DNA from: Trichococcus alkaliphilus
GTDB lineage: Bacteria; Bacillota; Bacilli; Lactobacillales; Aerococcaceae
DNA: 64,000 nt
Direction of reading: 5' to 3'
Assembly: GCF_003008695.1 (NCBI RefSeq)
Contig: NZ_PXZT01000002.1
Coordinates: forward strand, 248,001 to 312,000
Under the pieces are notes generated by a model. That model saw only the letters and a program-made list of their open reading frames with translations, was not told the origin of the DNA and did no database searches. Positions 8,623 to 17,405 of this stretch are shown here, one piece after another (position 1 is the first letter of the stretch; each line of letters starts with the position of its first letter). A program made the position numbers and the translations under genes.

Positions 8623-9786
8623 TCACATTATGGAAAGATGATCTGCGCTTTCGCAGAACATCTTCCGCCGGCTCATTTCTGCTATGACCGCCGTCAAAAG
8701 ATCCAAGCGCTGCAGGATGGAACCCAGCTCCACATATTCATGGTCGGTATGGAAAGCGCCGCCGATCAGACCGATGCTACAGACCGTCGGAACCCCGACA
8801 CTGGTAGTGAAGTTGGCATCGGATACGCCTCCCGATTTCTTGAACGAAACGACCGTGTCCATTTGCTTGCCGACATCCTCGAAGACGCTCCGTAACTCTT
8901 TCGCTCCGGGAACATCGACCATAGGCGGCCGCTTGCCGATGACTTCGATGTCGATGCCGATTTCCATTTTGGCTGCATGGGCCTGCAGTTCCTTCAGCAT
9001 ATCAAAGAAGGCTGTGACGTCCGCGGGATTTGAATATCGGTAGTCCAATTCCATCTGGGCATGCTCGGGGACAACATTCGGCACGCTGCCGCCCTGGATC
9101 GTGCCCGCATTGACTGACACACCGGCAGCGTAATCGATCAAAGTATTCATGCGAACGATCCAATGAGCCAGTTCGTTGATGGCGCTGCGCCCTTCCTGGG
9201 GAGCGTCGCCGGCGTGGGAGGGCCGGCCCTTGAAATGGATCTTCAGTTTTTCGATGCCTTTCCTTTCCTTGATCATCGAACCGTCCGCTGAACTCGGCTC
9301 CATGACGAAGGCGAACTTGGCCGTTTTCGCTTTCTCGATGATCACTTCGCGGGAATAAAAGGAACTGATCTCCTCATCCGGATTGTGGATCACACAGATG
9401 TTGAGCCCTTGCTTCAGTTCTCCAGGTAAGTTTTCCAGCAAATAGGCCGTCAACAGGCTGCAGCCTTTCATGTCATAGACGCCAGGCCCATAGAGCCGCT
9501 CTCCCTCTATCTTGAAAGGCCGTCTGCTCGCTTCGCCATCCAGGAACACAGTATCAGTGTGGCCGATGAAGAGCAGATCGATGGGTTCGTCCGGAGCATT
9601 CGTTGCCACCAGTACCGGCCCCACCTCCGGACCGACCGAAACCAGCTCGGTCAGAAAACCTTGCTGCCTATATTTCTCTTCCAAAAACGCCGCCACTTCT
9701 CGTGTGCCCACAGGATTTCTGCTGCCACTGTCGATATTGACGATCGTCTCCAATTCACGTAAATACTGATTCCTATCGAAGCCCAT
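8623..9786 (-). CDS. M20 family metallopeptidase, carboxypeptidase G2-like
   Basis: A zinc-dependent exopeptidase of about 387 residues. Metal ligands and catalytic residues are readable in order: GHTDTV, GVYDMKG, HNPDEEISS, FVMEPSS and C-terminal GAFHTDHEYV. The dimerisation domain sits between (KGRPSHAGDAPQEGRSAINELA). This arrangement matches the glutamate carboxypeptidase/CPG2 branch, which removes C-terminal glutamate or similar residues. ATG 9786 is preferred over 9792 because GGGGGA is seven bases upstream. An extended -10 (TGCTATAAT; TATAAT box at 9807-9812 on the complement) lies just upstream. Substrate not readable. Confidence 0.86.
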   Translation of the reverse strand: MGFDRNQYLRELETIVNIDSGSRNPVGTREVAAFLEEKYRQQGFLTELVSVGPEVGPVLVATNAPDEPIDLLFIGHTDTVFLDGEASRRPFKIEGERLYGPGVYDMKGCSLLTAYLLENLPGELKQGLNICVIHNPDEEISSFYSREVIIEKAKTAKFAFVMEPSSADGSMIKERKGIEKLKIHFKGRPSHAGDAPQEGRSAINELAHWIVRMNTLIDYAAGVSVNAGTIQGGSVPNVVPEHAQMELDYRYSNPADVTAFFDMLKELQAHAAKMEIGIDIEVIGKRPPMVDVPGAKELRSVFEDVGKQMDTVVSFKKSGGVSDANFTTSVGVPTVCSIGLIGGAFHTDHEYVELGSILQRLDLLTAVIAEMSRRKMFCESADHLSIM

Positions 9787-9991
9787 AGCCATTCCCCCTT
9801 GGCAAAATTATAGCATCCACCCTAGCTTAAAATATACTGTTATTTTCAAGCGCTATCAAATTAACCCTGACATTGGTTGTATCCTTACCTGACTAAGCCA
9901 GACTAATTAGCTTGTTTGCAAACAAATACCGGAAGCTGTTGCTCGCCTATAATCGCGGCTGCAGCGCCCGGTAATCTTTCAATAAAAGGAT

Positions 9992-12853
9992 TTACTTGAT
10001 GGAAAGTTCCGGTTCAAACTCCTGATACAATTCCCAAGGCACTTCCTTTTCCAATTTGTATTGGATTTCGATCGGTTTTTCGTTCCGATGGGATATTGGT
10101 GTGATTTCACCGAGATAGATGAACTTAGAAGTGACATTGTCTATCTGTTTGAATTTGCGGGCAAACAGATGCAACGTCACGCCTCGGTTTTCGGGATTGA
10201 CGAAATCCTGCCCGCGATCCGTAGCAACTTTTGTGTTGTTTGGCGATTCCCATTGGAATTGCTTGGTGCTGATGAATTTATCTTTATAGTTGACTCGTTC
10301 CTCTACATCCTCACCTTTATGAAGGTCGACAAAATAGAAGTAATGATTGATTTCATCATTCTTCAGGACGCCTTGTCCCCGGAAAGAAGAGTGTATTTTT
10401 TTATAGTTTGACACAATAGCGATATCCTTCATTGTATACTCTTCGTACAGTTTTAAATGCGGAATACCATAGTTTAGTGAGCCAAATGTTTTTAAATAGC
10501 GCATTCTGCCGTAATGCAGGACATCTTCGATAAAAGGACGATACTGTTCATCCGCCAAGATGATTGAAAATTCTTCCGTCCGATGCAACACATTCCTATC
10601 ATCCAAAGTCACCAATGGTCTGGCAGATTTCAATTCCCCTTTATCAGAAAATTCCATATTCAAGGTACGGAAAGCATGCAGAATGGTCTCGTCATCGACT
10701 GTATCCAAATACTCCAGTAATTCTGCTCTTGCTGTCTCCAAACTACATGTTTCATTTGTCAGCAAATAGTTTAAGATCATATTTTCATGCAGCCGAACTA
10801 GAGGTAATTTTTGAGACAAATCAGTCAACATAGCCATGAATAAAGGATTACCTTGCAATTCCATCACTAGTTCATTATTCGGCTCGACTTTATCCAAAAA
10901 TTCGATGTAGTTCTTCGCTTTAAATTTACCCGATCTGGAGAAGAATTTAACCGGGTCTGGTGCGGCATCGACTTTTAAATAATCCTGCAATAGCCAAGGA
11001 ATTCTTCCGCTATTCAAGTTTTTGAATTCATTGTACGTATTCTTTAAATAGGCCAGTGTAGAGAAGTTCTCAAAATCAATTTGCTCTAGAATCTGTTGTT
11101 TGCTGATTTCGTCCAACTGGATATGGGTCGCTCCCGGCAAATCCGAGAAATTGCGCTTCACTGACGTTTTGACGCTGTCCTTGTCGTAAAAGCGGCGCCC
11201 GTTCAGAGCAATCGCGATCAGGAAGCTTTTGCTGTAGTTGCCGATGAAGTCCAAGACCGTCAGGAATTCCTTGTTGTCTTTTTTGCGCAAGCCACGGCCC
11301 AATTGCTGGGTGAAGATGATAGAAGATTGGGTCGGCCGCAGCATCATAACCAGATTGACGCCGGGAATGTCGATGCCTTCATTGAAGATGTCAACGGTGA
11401 AGATTACTTCCAGATCTGACTCTTCCGCTTCCAGTAATTTCGTGTAGGATTCTCTTTTTGACACCTTATCGCCTCCGGATAAAGCGATGCTCGGGATACC
11501 CCGTTTATTGAATTCCGCCGCCATAAATTCAGCATGGGCAATCGTCATGCAGAAACCTAACCCTTTGCGTTTCAAGCCATCATGCCCATAGTAGTTCATT
11601 TTTTCGATGATGAAGTCTACCCGCCGATGAACGCTGAGGCGTTGAGCAATTTGATCAGGCGTCAGATTTTCTGCATCCCGTAAGTCGACACCAGATTCAT
11701 CTGTGATGCCAAAATAATGGAATGGCACCAGCAAATCGTATTCCAATGCCTCCCGCAGACGGATTTCAACCGGCACATTGTTATCGAATAAGTCAAAGAT
11801 ATTGCCGCCATCCGTCCGCTCCGGCGTCGCAGTCATCCCTAATAGGAATTTGGGATTAAAATGCTCGAGAACCTCCATATATCTCGGACTGGTCGCATGA
11901 TGCGCCTCATCCACGATGATATAGTCGAAATGTCCCGGGTCATATTCTGCATAAATATTCTTCATGCTCTGGATCGTCGCAAATAAATAATCAGACTGAT
12001 GCTCTTTGGAAGTTCCGGATAAAATACCGGTCGATTTATCCTTCAGATTGATGATTTTTTTGAACGATGACATCGCACTGTGCAGAATGTCTTCCCGATG
12101 CACCAAGAACAGCAGCCGTTCTGGTTTTGTTTGTTTCACATCAAAAGCGGCCATGTAGGTTTTACCGCTGCCCGTCGCAGCGATCACTAACGCCTTCTCC
12201 TGGTGCTTTTCACGCAGCCGCATCAGTTTTTCCATCGCCAATTCCTGCATCATGTTTGGTTTAATCGAGGGTCCGCGCGTGAACTGAAAAACCATGGGAT
12301 ATGACTCTTGGACAACGAGATCTTTTTTGCGGTCCTTCAAGAAGCTTGCGTAATCGTCGATGAAGGCGTCATCCAATATTTCGCTGCTCTCCCAAATCAT
12401 TGAATAGGCTTCCATAATTTCCGAAATGAATTCCTCGTCCTCATTGCCGTCCTTGGTGATGATCTGAAGATTCCATTCAATGTTGCTCTTTAAGGCGTTT
12501 TGAGTGATATTGGAAGAGCCGACGATGATTTTATAATAATTGGTGTATTCAAAAATATAGGCTTTAGGGTGAAATCCGGTTTGTTTAGTGGCAACAAAAA
12601 TGCGCGTATCAATATGCTGAAATGCTTTTAAGCGGGTCAACGCATAGGGTTCCGTAAAATTCAGGTAGGTCCCGGTCAGTATTTTTCCTGACGCACCATT
12701 CTCCGCCGCTTTTTGGATCGGATCCAACAATAATTGCAGGCCGGAAAAGTTGATGAAGGCCACGTTCAGGTAAAAGCGTTGGCACGTTTCCAAAGATTGA
12801 ACTAATTCATCCAACAAGGTCCCTTTTTTACTGTTGGTTATTAATGAATACAT
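9992..12853 (-). CDS. PLD-nuclease / superfamily II helicase fusion with DUF3427-like C-terminus
   Basis: 953 residues from ATG 12853 (AGGTGGAG upstream). Residues 1-130 form a phospholipase-D-type nuclease domain with HPK at 95-97, an acidic residue five positions later and GSSNIT at 112-117. Residues 200-560 are an SF2 helicase: Walker A AATGSGKT at about 225-232, DEAH at 315-318, TATPER at 341-346, and a helicase C domain ending in QQLGRGLRK. The rest fits the DUF3427 region. One HKD half-site implies dimerisation. Such fusions are found alone or near restriction-modification genes and are suspected anti-phage or DNA-repair factors. No methylase or other defence gene is nearby, so the role is unproven. 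Confidence 0.87.
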   Translation of the reverse strand: MYSLITNSKKGTLLDELVQSLETCQRFYLNVAFINFSGLQLLLDPIQKAAENGASGKILTGTYLNFTEPYALTRLKAFQHIDTRIFVATKQTGFHPKAYIFEYTNYYKIIVGSSNITQNALKSNIEWNLQIITKDGNEDEEFISEIMEAYSMIWESSEILDDAFIDDYASFLKDRKKDLVVQESYPMVFQFTRGPSIKPNMMQELAMEKLMRLREKHQEKALVIAATGSGKTYMAAFDVKQTKPERLLFLVHREDILHSAMSSFKKIINLKDKSTGILSGTSKEHQSDYLFATIQSMKNIYAEYDPGHFDYIIVDEAHHATSPRYMEVLEHFNPKFLLGMTATPERTDGGNIFDLFDNNVPVEIRLREALEYDLLVPFHYFGITDESGVDLRDAENLTPDQIAQRLSVHRRVDFIIEKMNYYGHDGLKRKGLGFCMTIAHAEFMAAEFNKRGIPSIALSGGDKVSKRESYTKLLEAEESDLEVIFTVDIFNEGIDIPGVNLVMMLRPTQSSIIFTQQLGRGLRKKDNKEFLTVLDFIGNYSKSFLIAIALNGRRFYDKDSVKTSVKRNFSDLPGATHIQLDEISKQQILEQIDFENFSTLAYLKNTYNEFKNLNSGRIPWLLQDYLKVDAAPDPVKFFSRSGKFKAKNYIEFLDKVEPNNELVMELQGNPLFMAMLTDLSQKLPLVRLHENMILNYLLTNETCSLETARAELLEYLDTVDDETILHAFRTLNMEFSDKGELKSARPLVTLDDRNVLHRTEEFSIILADEQYRPFIEDVLHYGRMRYLKTFGSLNYGIPHLKLYEEYTMKDIAIVSNYKKIHSSFRGQGVLKNDEINHYFYFVDLHKGEDVEERVNYKDKFISTKQFQWESPNNTKVATDRGQDFVNPENRGVTLHLFARKFKQIDNVTSKFIYLGEITPISHRNEKPIEIQYKLEKEVPWELYQEFEPELSIK

Positions 12854-12985
12854 GGCTCCACCTCGCTTTTTATCTCTACTCATGAGTTTATCATACTGGT
12901 AATATATTACTAGATCATATAGAGATAATTATTCTATATACGCATATTTGATTTGTGTCTCTTTTGGCCTTTCGAGTTATATTCT

Positions 12986-13035
12986 TTTACATCCGATCCC
13001 AATTGTTCTAAACTGAATAATAGTAAACGTTATCA
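12986..13035 (+). promoter_or_regulatory. Promoter and candidate cre site of the aldo/keto reductase
   Basis: -35 TTTACA (12986-12991), 17-bp spacer, -10 TAAACT (13009-13014). Directly after it, AGTAAACGTTATCA (13022-13035) matches the CcpA cre consensus TGWNANCGNTNWCA at all but the first base, in a repressing position. Confidence 0.55.
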
Positions 13036-13052
13036 TATCAGGAGGTTATTTA

Positions 13053-13871
13053 ATGACAGATAAAAATGTATTCACTTTTTACAATGGTGTAACAATTCCC
13101 TCAATCGGTTTCGGAACTTGGCAAATCCCAAATGAAGAAGCCTACGAAGCGGTGACGATGGCTTTGAAGAATGGCTATACGCACATCGATACGGCGCATG
13201 CCTATCACAACGAAGAAAATGTCGGGAAAGCGATCCGCGATTTCGGCATAGCCCGCGAAGAAGTCTTCGTGACCAGCAAGCTGCCTGCGCAAATAAAAGA
13301 TTTCGACGGTGCGCTGCAGCACTTCGAGGAAACCATGAGCAATCTCGGTTTGGATTATTTGGACCTTTACTTAATCCATGCGCCATGGCCATGGGATGAA
13401 ATCGGCAAGGACTGCACCGAAGGCAATATCCAAGTTTGGAAAGCCATGGAACAGCTCTATGACGAAGGCCGGATCCGCGCAATCGGGGTTTCGAACTTCT
13501 CCATCAAAGACCTGCAAGCGATCCTGGACAACTGCGACATCGTACCGATGGCGAACCAGATTCCTTTCTACATCGGCCGTGACCAAAAAGACCTGCTGAC
13601 TTTCTGCAAGACGCACAAAATCGTTGTCGAAGCCTATTCACCTTTAGCTACAGGTGCTATTCTGGATAGCCCGGAAATCAAGCAAATGGCTGAAAAATAC
13701 GGCGTGACGCCGGCGCAATTATCCATCCGTTACTGCCTGGAGAAGGATACGTTGCCTTTGCCGAAGTCCACGCACGAAGCACGCATCATCGAAAATGCAC
13801 AGCTTGACTTCACCATTTCGCCGGAAGATGTGGCCATTTTGGATGCGATGAAAGATGTCCGCGAAAACTAA
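13053..13871 (+). CDS. Aldo/keto reductase
   Basis: NAD(P)H-dependent carbonyl reductase with a (beta/alpha)8 fold, 272 residues, normal length. The catalytic tetrad is readable: D and Y in HIDTAHAYHNE, K in TSKLP and H in YLIHAPWPW. Cofactor-binding signatures GVSNFS and PLPKSTHEARI are present. The start follows GGAGG. It is monocistronic between its own promoter and a bidirectional terminator. It resembles the YtbE/2,5-diketogluconate reductase group; the substrate cannot be told. Confidence 0.92.
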   Translation: MTDKNVFTFYNGVTIPSIGFGTWQIPNEEAYEAVTMALKNGYTHIDTAHAYHNEENVGKAIRDFGIAREEVFVTSKLPAQIKDFDGALQHFEETMSNLGLDYLDLYLIHAPWPWDEIGKDCTEGNIQVWKAMEQLYDEGRIRAIGVSNFSIKDLQAILDNCDIVPMANQIPFYIGRDQKDLLTFCKTHKIVVEAYSPLATGAILDSPEIKQMAEKYGVTPAQLSIRYCLEKDTLPLPKSTHEARIIENAQLDFTISPEDVAILDAMKDVREN

Positions 13872-13883
13872 ATAACCAACAAA

Positions 13884-13929
13884 AAAAATCCTTAAAATGG
13901 GTACGTAACGCCCATTTTAAGGATTTTTC
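13884..13929. terminator. Bidirectional terminator (aldo/keto reductase and MFS)
   Basis: Stem AAATCCTTAAAATGGG / CCCATTTTAAGGATTT with A-run before and T-run after. Confidence 0.85.
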
Positions 13930-13934
13930 TATTT

Positions 13935-15125
13935 TTACAAATGATAATTTTTACGGGCCGGCATAAGGCCGAAGGAGACAAGCCCCACGACGACAGCAAC
14001 TGCTAACGATGCAGCCCCTGTCCACATGATTGCCATGATCGACGCGCTGCCCACGACAATCCCACCGATGGCAGCGCCAGCAGCAAATCCGAATTGGATG
14101 AAAGTACTGTTCAGACTCAGCATGATTCCGGACGCTTCGGGAGCGATGGAAACCAAATTAAAGTTCAGCGTCGGTCCGCAAGCCCAGGCGGCGATGGACC
14201 AGATCATCAGCATGGAAACGATGAGAACCACCGATCCGGAAAAGATCGGGATCAGCAGCAAGGCCACAGCTTGGGCTATGATGCCGCCCACCAATGTGTG
14301 GGCGGCACCAAAACGATCCGCCAAAAAGCCTCCCAGTTTGGACCCTATCAGACTGGCGATTCCTAAGAAAAGGAGAATCATACTGATGCGGGATTCCATC
14401 GACGGCATGACCTCAAGTAAGAAAGGCGTTGTGTACGAATTGACCACCGAATAAGCGAAAAACATGAAGAACGACACGCTGAGTGCCATAAATATTTTCG
14501 GGTTCTTCAGCAGCGCCAGTTGTGCGCTGAGCGGAATCGGCGCTTCTCCTGCCGCAGCCGGAATCATCCGAATGACGGCGAGTATGGAAAGCAGCAGCAG
14601 GACACCGATAACTATAAATATTATCCTCCAGTCATATGCAGCAACCACAACACGGGCAATCGGAACACCAATAACCAGAGCGGCGCTGGCTCCCATCGCC
14701 AAGTTCGACAAAGCCATCGCTTGTCGTCCCGGAGGAGTCATCTTGGCAATGATAGCATAAGCGCTTATGTTGTAAATCCCGGTCCCAACACCTAGCAGGA
14801 TCCGGGAACCCATCAGGAATCCAAACCCGGGCAGAGCTACCGTGGAAATCGTGCTGATCAGCACTGCAGCAAGGCCGATCAGCAGTTGCTTGCGTCTGTC
14901 CATCTTCGCGGTCGCCATCATGAAAATCGGCGTGCCGATGGCGGCGGCCAGTGAAAAGGCTGTAATGACCTGCCCCACTGTCGATACCGAAACGCCTACC
15001 GACAAGGCCACTTTATCCAAGATACCCCCGATGACGAACTGCAATGTGCCGACCAGGAAACTGATGAACGTCAGCAAATAGATTTTGCCTCTAATATCCG
15101 TTGTATTTTCAATTGTTTTTTCCAT
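13935..15125 (-). CDS. MFS transporter, DHA1/AraJ-like efflux type
   Basis: About 396 residues with roughly 12 membrane helices. The loop 2-3 signature is present in diverged form (MATAKMDRRKQLLIG), and helix 5 has the efflux-type pattern GMxxGxxxG-like ALSNLAMGASAALVIGVPIAR. The group includes arabinose/purine and drug exporters. The start is uncertain: AAAGGAG lies 14 bases before ATG 15125, while GTG at 15140 overlaps that AAAGGAG. It is divergent from a MerR regulator and carries a MerR-type promoter, so expression is probably induced by the stress or compound that the regulator senses. Confidence 0.85.
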   Translation of the reverse strand: MEKTIENTTDIRGKIYLLTFISFLVGTLQFVIGGILDKVALSVGVSVSTVGQVITAFSLAAAIGTPIFMMATAKMDRRKQLLIGLAAVLISTISTVALPGFGFLMGSRILLGVGTGIYNISAYAIIAKMTPPGRQAMALSNLAMGASAALVIGVPIARVVVAAYDWRIIFIVIGVLLLLSILAVIRMIPAAAGEAPIPLSAQLALLKNPKIFMALSVSFFMFFAYSVVNSYTTPFLLEVMPSMESRISMILLFLGIASLIGSKLGGFLADRFGAAHTLVGGIIAQAVALLLIPIFSGSVVLIVSMLMIWSIAAWACGPTLNFNLVSIAPEASGIMLSLNSTFIQFGFAAGAAIGGIVVGSASIMAIMWTGAASLAVAVVVGLVSFGLMPARKNYHL

Positions 15126-15227
15126 CGTATTTTTGATCACTCCTTTGGTTGTATTGGTATTAGTGCAATTATGGAAATGAGTCTACCAAAAAAGCGTTAT
15201 CAAAATTTCGCATTGACAGTATCGCTT

Positions 15228-15236
15228 TGATATAAT
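15228..15236 (+). promoter_or_regulatory. Extended -10 of the merR gene
   Basis: TGATATAAT has both the TG extension and a consensus -10. The predicted start of transcription falls at the edge of the dyad operator, so the regulator should repress its own gene. Confidence 0.6.
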
Positions 15237-15237
15237 G

Positions 15238-15268
15238 ACTTTACCACCTTCGAGTAACACGAAGTCAA
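15238..15268 (-). promoter_or_regulatory. MerR-type promoter with 19-bp spacer and dyad operator
   Basis: Read on the minus strand: -35 TTGACT, 19-bp spacer, -10 TAAAGT. A dyad CTTCGaGTaACaCGAAG (15248-15264 on +) fills the spacer. A long spacer carrying a dyad is the hallmark of promoters twisted open by MerR-family activators, and the CTTCG/CGAAG arms resemble NmlR/AdhR-type sites. It points to the MFS gene. Confidence 0.8.
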
Positions 15269-15301
15269 GGCGTTTTAAATATTTTTGCAGGAGGCGTAAA
15301 A

Positions 15302-15694
15302 ATGTATACCGTCAAAGAAGTTTCCGAAATACTCGATATGACTGAACATACGGTCAGATTCTATACGGACAAAGGGCTCGTACCAAGTCTGAAGCGCGAC
15401 AAAAACAACAACCGGATTTTTGACGAGAGATCGATCCATTGGCTGAAAGGCGCACAAAACCTCAGGGGCTGCGGAATGACGATAGAAGCGATCAAGGAAT
15501 ACGTCGACCTGTGTCTTCAAGGAGATTCTACCATAATTGAGCGCTACGAGATAATTTTGAAGCAGAAAGAAATCATGGACGCCAAGCGGATTGACATCAC
15601 CCAAAAAGCCGAGTACCTCAGAACCAAAGCGAACAATTACGAAGATATCATCAACCATCTTGTTCCCGATACCAGCAATCCGAACAAATGGTGA
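15302..15694 (+). CDS. MerR-family transcriptional regulator
   Basis: 130 residues from ATG 15302 with AGGAGG upstream. The N-terminus has the MerR winged-helix signature MYTVKEVSEILDMTEHTVRFYTDKGL, followed by a recognition wing and a long dimerisation coiled coil (about 80-115). There is no cysteine pair for metal binding; the only cysteines are in LRGCGMT and DLCLQG. This fits the aldehyde/redox or drug-sensing branch rather than metal sensors. It very likely controls the divergent MFS gene through the 15248-15264 dyad. Confidence 0.88.
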   Translation: MYTVKEVSEILDMTEHTVRFYTDKGLVPSLKRDKNNNRIFDERSIHWLKGAQNLRGCGMTIEAIKEYVDLCLQGDSTIIERYEIILKQKEIMDAKRIDITQKAEYLRTKANNYEDIINHLVPDTSNPNKW

Positions 15695-15774
15695 GGGAGA
15701 TACTGAAAACATGGATAATTCACGCGCATCCATATTTCCGGGTCTGTTTCCATCGAAAAAAGCAATACGCGTGC

Positions 15775-15908
15775 GCAGCTCCGGTGAGGCGTACGTCCAC
15801 CGAAGAACTTCGGTAACTTTCCAGCCGCAACTCCGGCTAGGCTGCGCTCGTCGGAGGACGCAAACGGAATGTTGGCCGAACTCCTGTGAACAGTGCCTTC
15901 GCAGGAGC
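15775..15908. repeat. Intergenic CTCCGG/CCGGAG multi-hairpin repeat, copy A
   Basis: Successive segments of the form CTCCGG...CGGAG or CTCC...GGAG (GCTCCGGTGAGG ... CCACCGAAG; CAACTCCGG ... TCGGAGGAC; GAACTCC ... GCAGGAGC). The order and several linker words (ATGTTGGC, CGAACTCC) are shared with the element at 25.6-25.75 kb. It lies between the convergent merR and Gfo/Idh genes. It fills most of the 336-bp gap; no ORF is convincing. Confidence 0.65.
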
Positions 15909-15961
15909 TGGGGCCCCCGCTGACCTCAAAACCTTCGAAAAGACGATTACCGGACAATCGA

Positions 15962-16017
15962 AAAAAAACAAAGAACCCAGTATCCGCCTCCCTATGAGGC
16001 CGACACTGGGTTCTTTC
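15962..16017 (-). terminator. Terminator of the Gfo/Idh oxidoreductase gene
   Basis: Stem AAAGAACCCAGT / ACTGGGTTCTTT; the minus-strand exit is followed by a run of eight T. Confidence 0.8.
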
Positions 16018-16030
16018 ACTATCATACTCT

Positions 16031-17047
16031 TTAGACCATACCCGCTATCCCTGTTTCGATGATTTCCATCTGCAGCAGGGTCTGCTCGTCCTTGGTGACT
16101 TTTTCCGCACCGTTCACGATTGCGTTGTATAGATCATCATAGACTCTGGCGTAATCGCCTTTCTCGGAGACAACCTTTTCTTCGTGGTAGACGCCTTCAT
16201 CATCCATGTACGTCAGAACCCCGTAATGTTCCGGCAGGTCGACACCGAAATCGGAATTGTTCGGCATGTGGAACAGTTTTAGATGCTCTTCTTGACGGTC
16301 TCGGGTCTGTTTCACGAACATGCCCTTTTTGCCGTAAGCGACAAAGCTCGGACGCTCCTTCAGCCTGAAGAAGCTGGATTTGATGGAAACCTTCAGATTC
16401 TGATAGTGGAAATCCAAATCGAAGTAATCATTCATCCGGCCCGGCCCCAACAATTGCCGTACGTCATAATGGATTTTGTCCGGCTTGCCGAAATAGGAAA
16501 GGACCTGATCGATGGTATGGCTGCCGATACCGTACAGGTAGCTGGTATCCTTGGTGAAGCTGTCGATCGCTAAAGGAATTTCCGGGCGATAGTAATCGAT
16601 GGCTATCTCGACTTCCAACAGATCGCCTAATTTGCCACTTTCGATGACTTTCTGCGTCGTCAGGAAGTCCGAATCGTAGCGTCTGTTCTGGTAGCATTGG
16701 ACCAGCAAGCCCTTTTCTTTTGCATAGGCAAAAATGGCGGCCGCTTCTTCGGAAGTTGGCATGAACGGTTTTTCGACCAGCACATTTTTGCCGTGATCCA
16801 AAGCTTGTTTGGCGAACTCATAGTGGGAATTCGTATGCGTGCAGACGACCACCAACTGGATTTCATCATCCTCCAGCACATCTTCAATATTTCCGGTGTA
16901 GTGGATGCCCTCGATTTTTTCCCAATCGCTTGTCTCCGGATTCCGGCTATAGATTGTTTTGACTTTGATGTTGCTTCTTGATAAAGAAAACGGCAGATGA
17001 TAACGGTTGGTGCTTTTCCCGTTTCCGATGTATCCGATTGTCAGCAT
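16031..17047 (-). CDS. Gfo/Idh/MocA-family oxidoreductase
   Basis: NAD(P)-dependent dehydrogenase, 338 residues. The N-terminal Rossmann fold starts GYIGNGKSTNRYHLPF, a variant of the usual G-x-G-x-x-G. The conserved VLVEKPF at about residue 90 contains the catalytic-site lysine. The C-terminal domain carries GIGSHTIDQ with the usual histidine. It resembles the YdgJ/YulF-like group that acts on sugar or inositol derivatives; the substrate cannot be read. Monocistronic with its own terminator. Confidence 0.88.
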   Translation of the reverse strand: MLTIGYIGNGKSTNRYHLPFSLSRSNIKVKTIYSRNPETSDWEKIEGIHYTGNIEDVLEDDEIQLVVVCTHTNSHYEFAKQALDHGKNVLVEKPFMPTSEEAAAIFAYAKEKGLLVQCYQNRRYDSDFLTTQKVIESGKLGDLLEVEIAIDYYRPEIPLAIDSFTKDTSYLYGIGSHTIDQVLSYFGKPDKIHYDVRQLLGPGRMNDYFDLDFHYQNLKVSIKSSFFRLKERPSFVAYGKKGMFVKQTRDRQEEHLKLFHMPNNSDFGVDLPEHYGVLTYMDDEGVYHEEKVVSEKGDYARVYDDLYNAIVNGAEKVTKDEQTLLQMEIIETGIAGMV

Positions 17048-17255
17048 ATTTTCTCCCCCTAAATGATTGTATCTTCCTCTCTATATTGTAGCGGTATATA
17101 TCGGAATGTAAACAAATCCGAGCTGAATCGGTACAAAAGTGCGGTCTTTTTTGGATCGGGTGCTGCCTTTTGGACCAAATGTTCAGCGCAGATTGTTCCG
17201 TTTGTGTATTTCCTGTTGCAATATTAGTGGATTTTAGTAAAGTTGAAAATAAATA

Positions 17256-17307
17256 TTGTGAGAGTCGCTCCCGCCCTGTATAATTAAATGTAAGTTACCG
17301 TTTACAT
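17256..17307 (+). promoter_or_regulatory. Promoter and cre-like site of the DUF1576 gene
   Basis: -35 TTGTGA (17256-17261), 17-bp spacer, -10 TATAAT (17279-17284). Immediately after lies the near-palindrome ATGTAAGTTACCGTTTACAT (17288-17307). Its minus strand TGTAAACGGTAACT fits the CcpA cre consensus except for the last base. This position blocks promoter clearance, so glucose repression is likely. The rest of the 357-bp gap shows nothing else. Confidence 0.62.
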
Positions 17308-17405
17308 GAGTTTGTCAGATTGGGTTCTTTCCGTAGCGACAAACAGCAATTTCCATACTCCATTTTCATTTACTTTTTTCAACACTATAAGATTGGGGGA
17401 AACTT

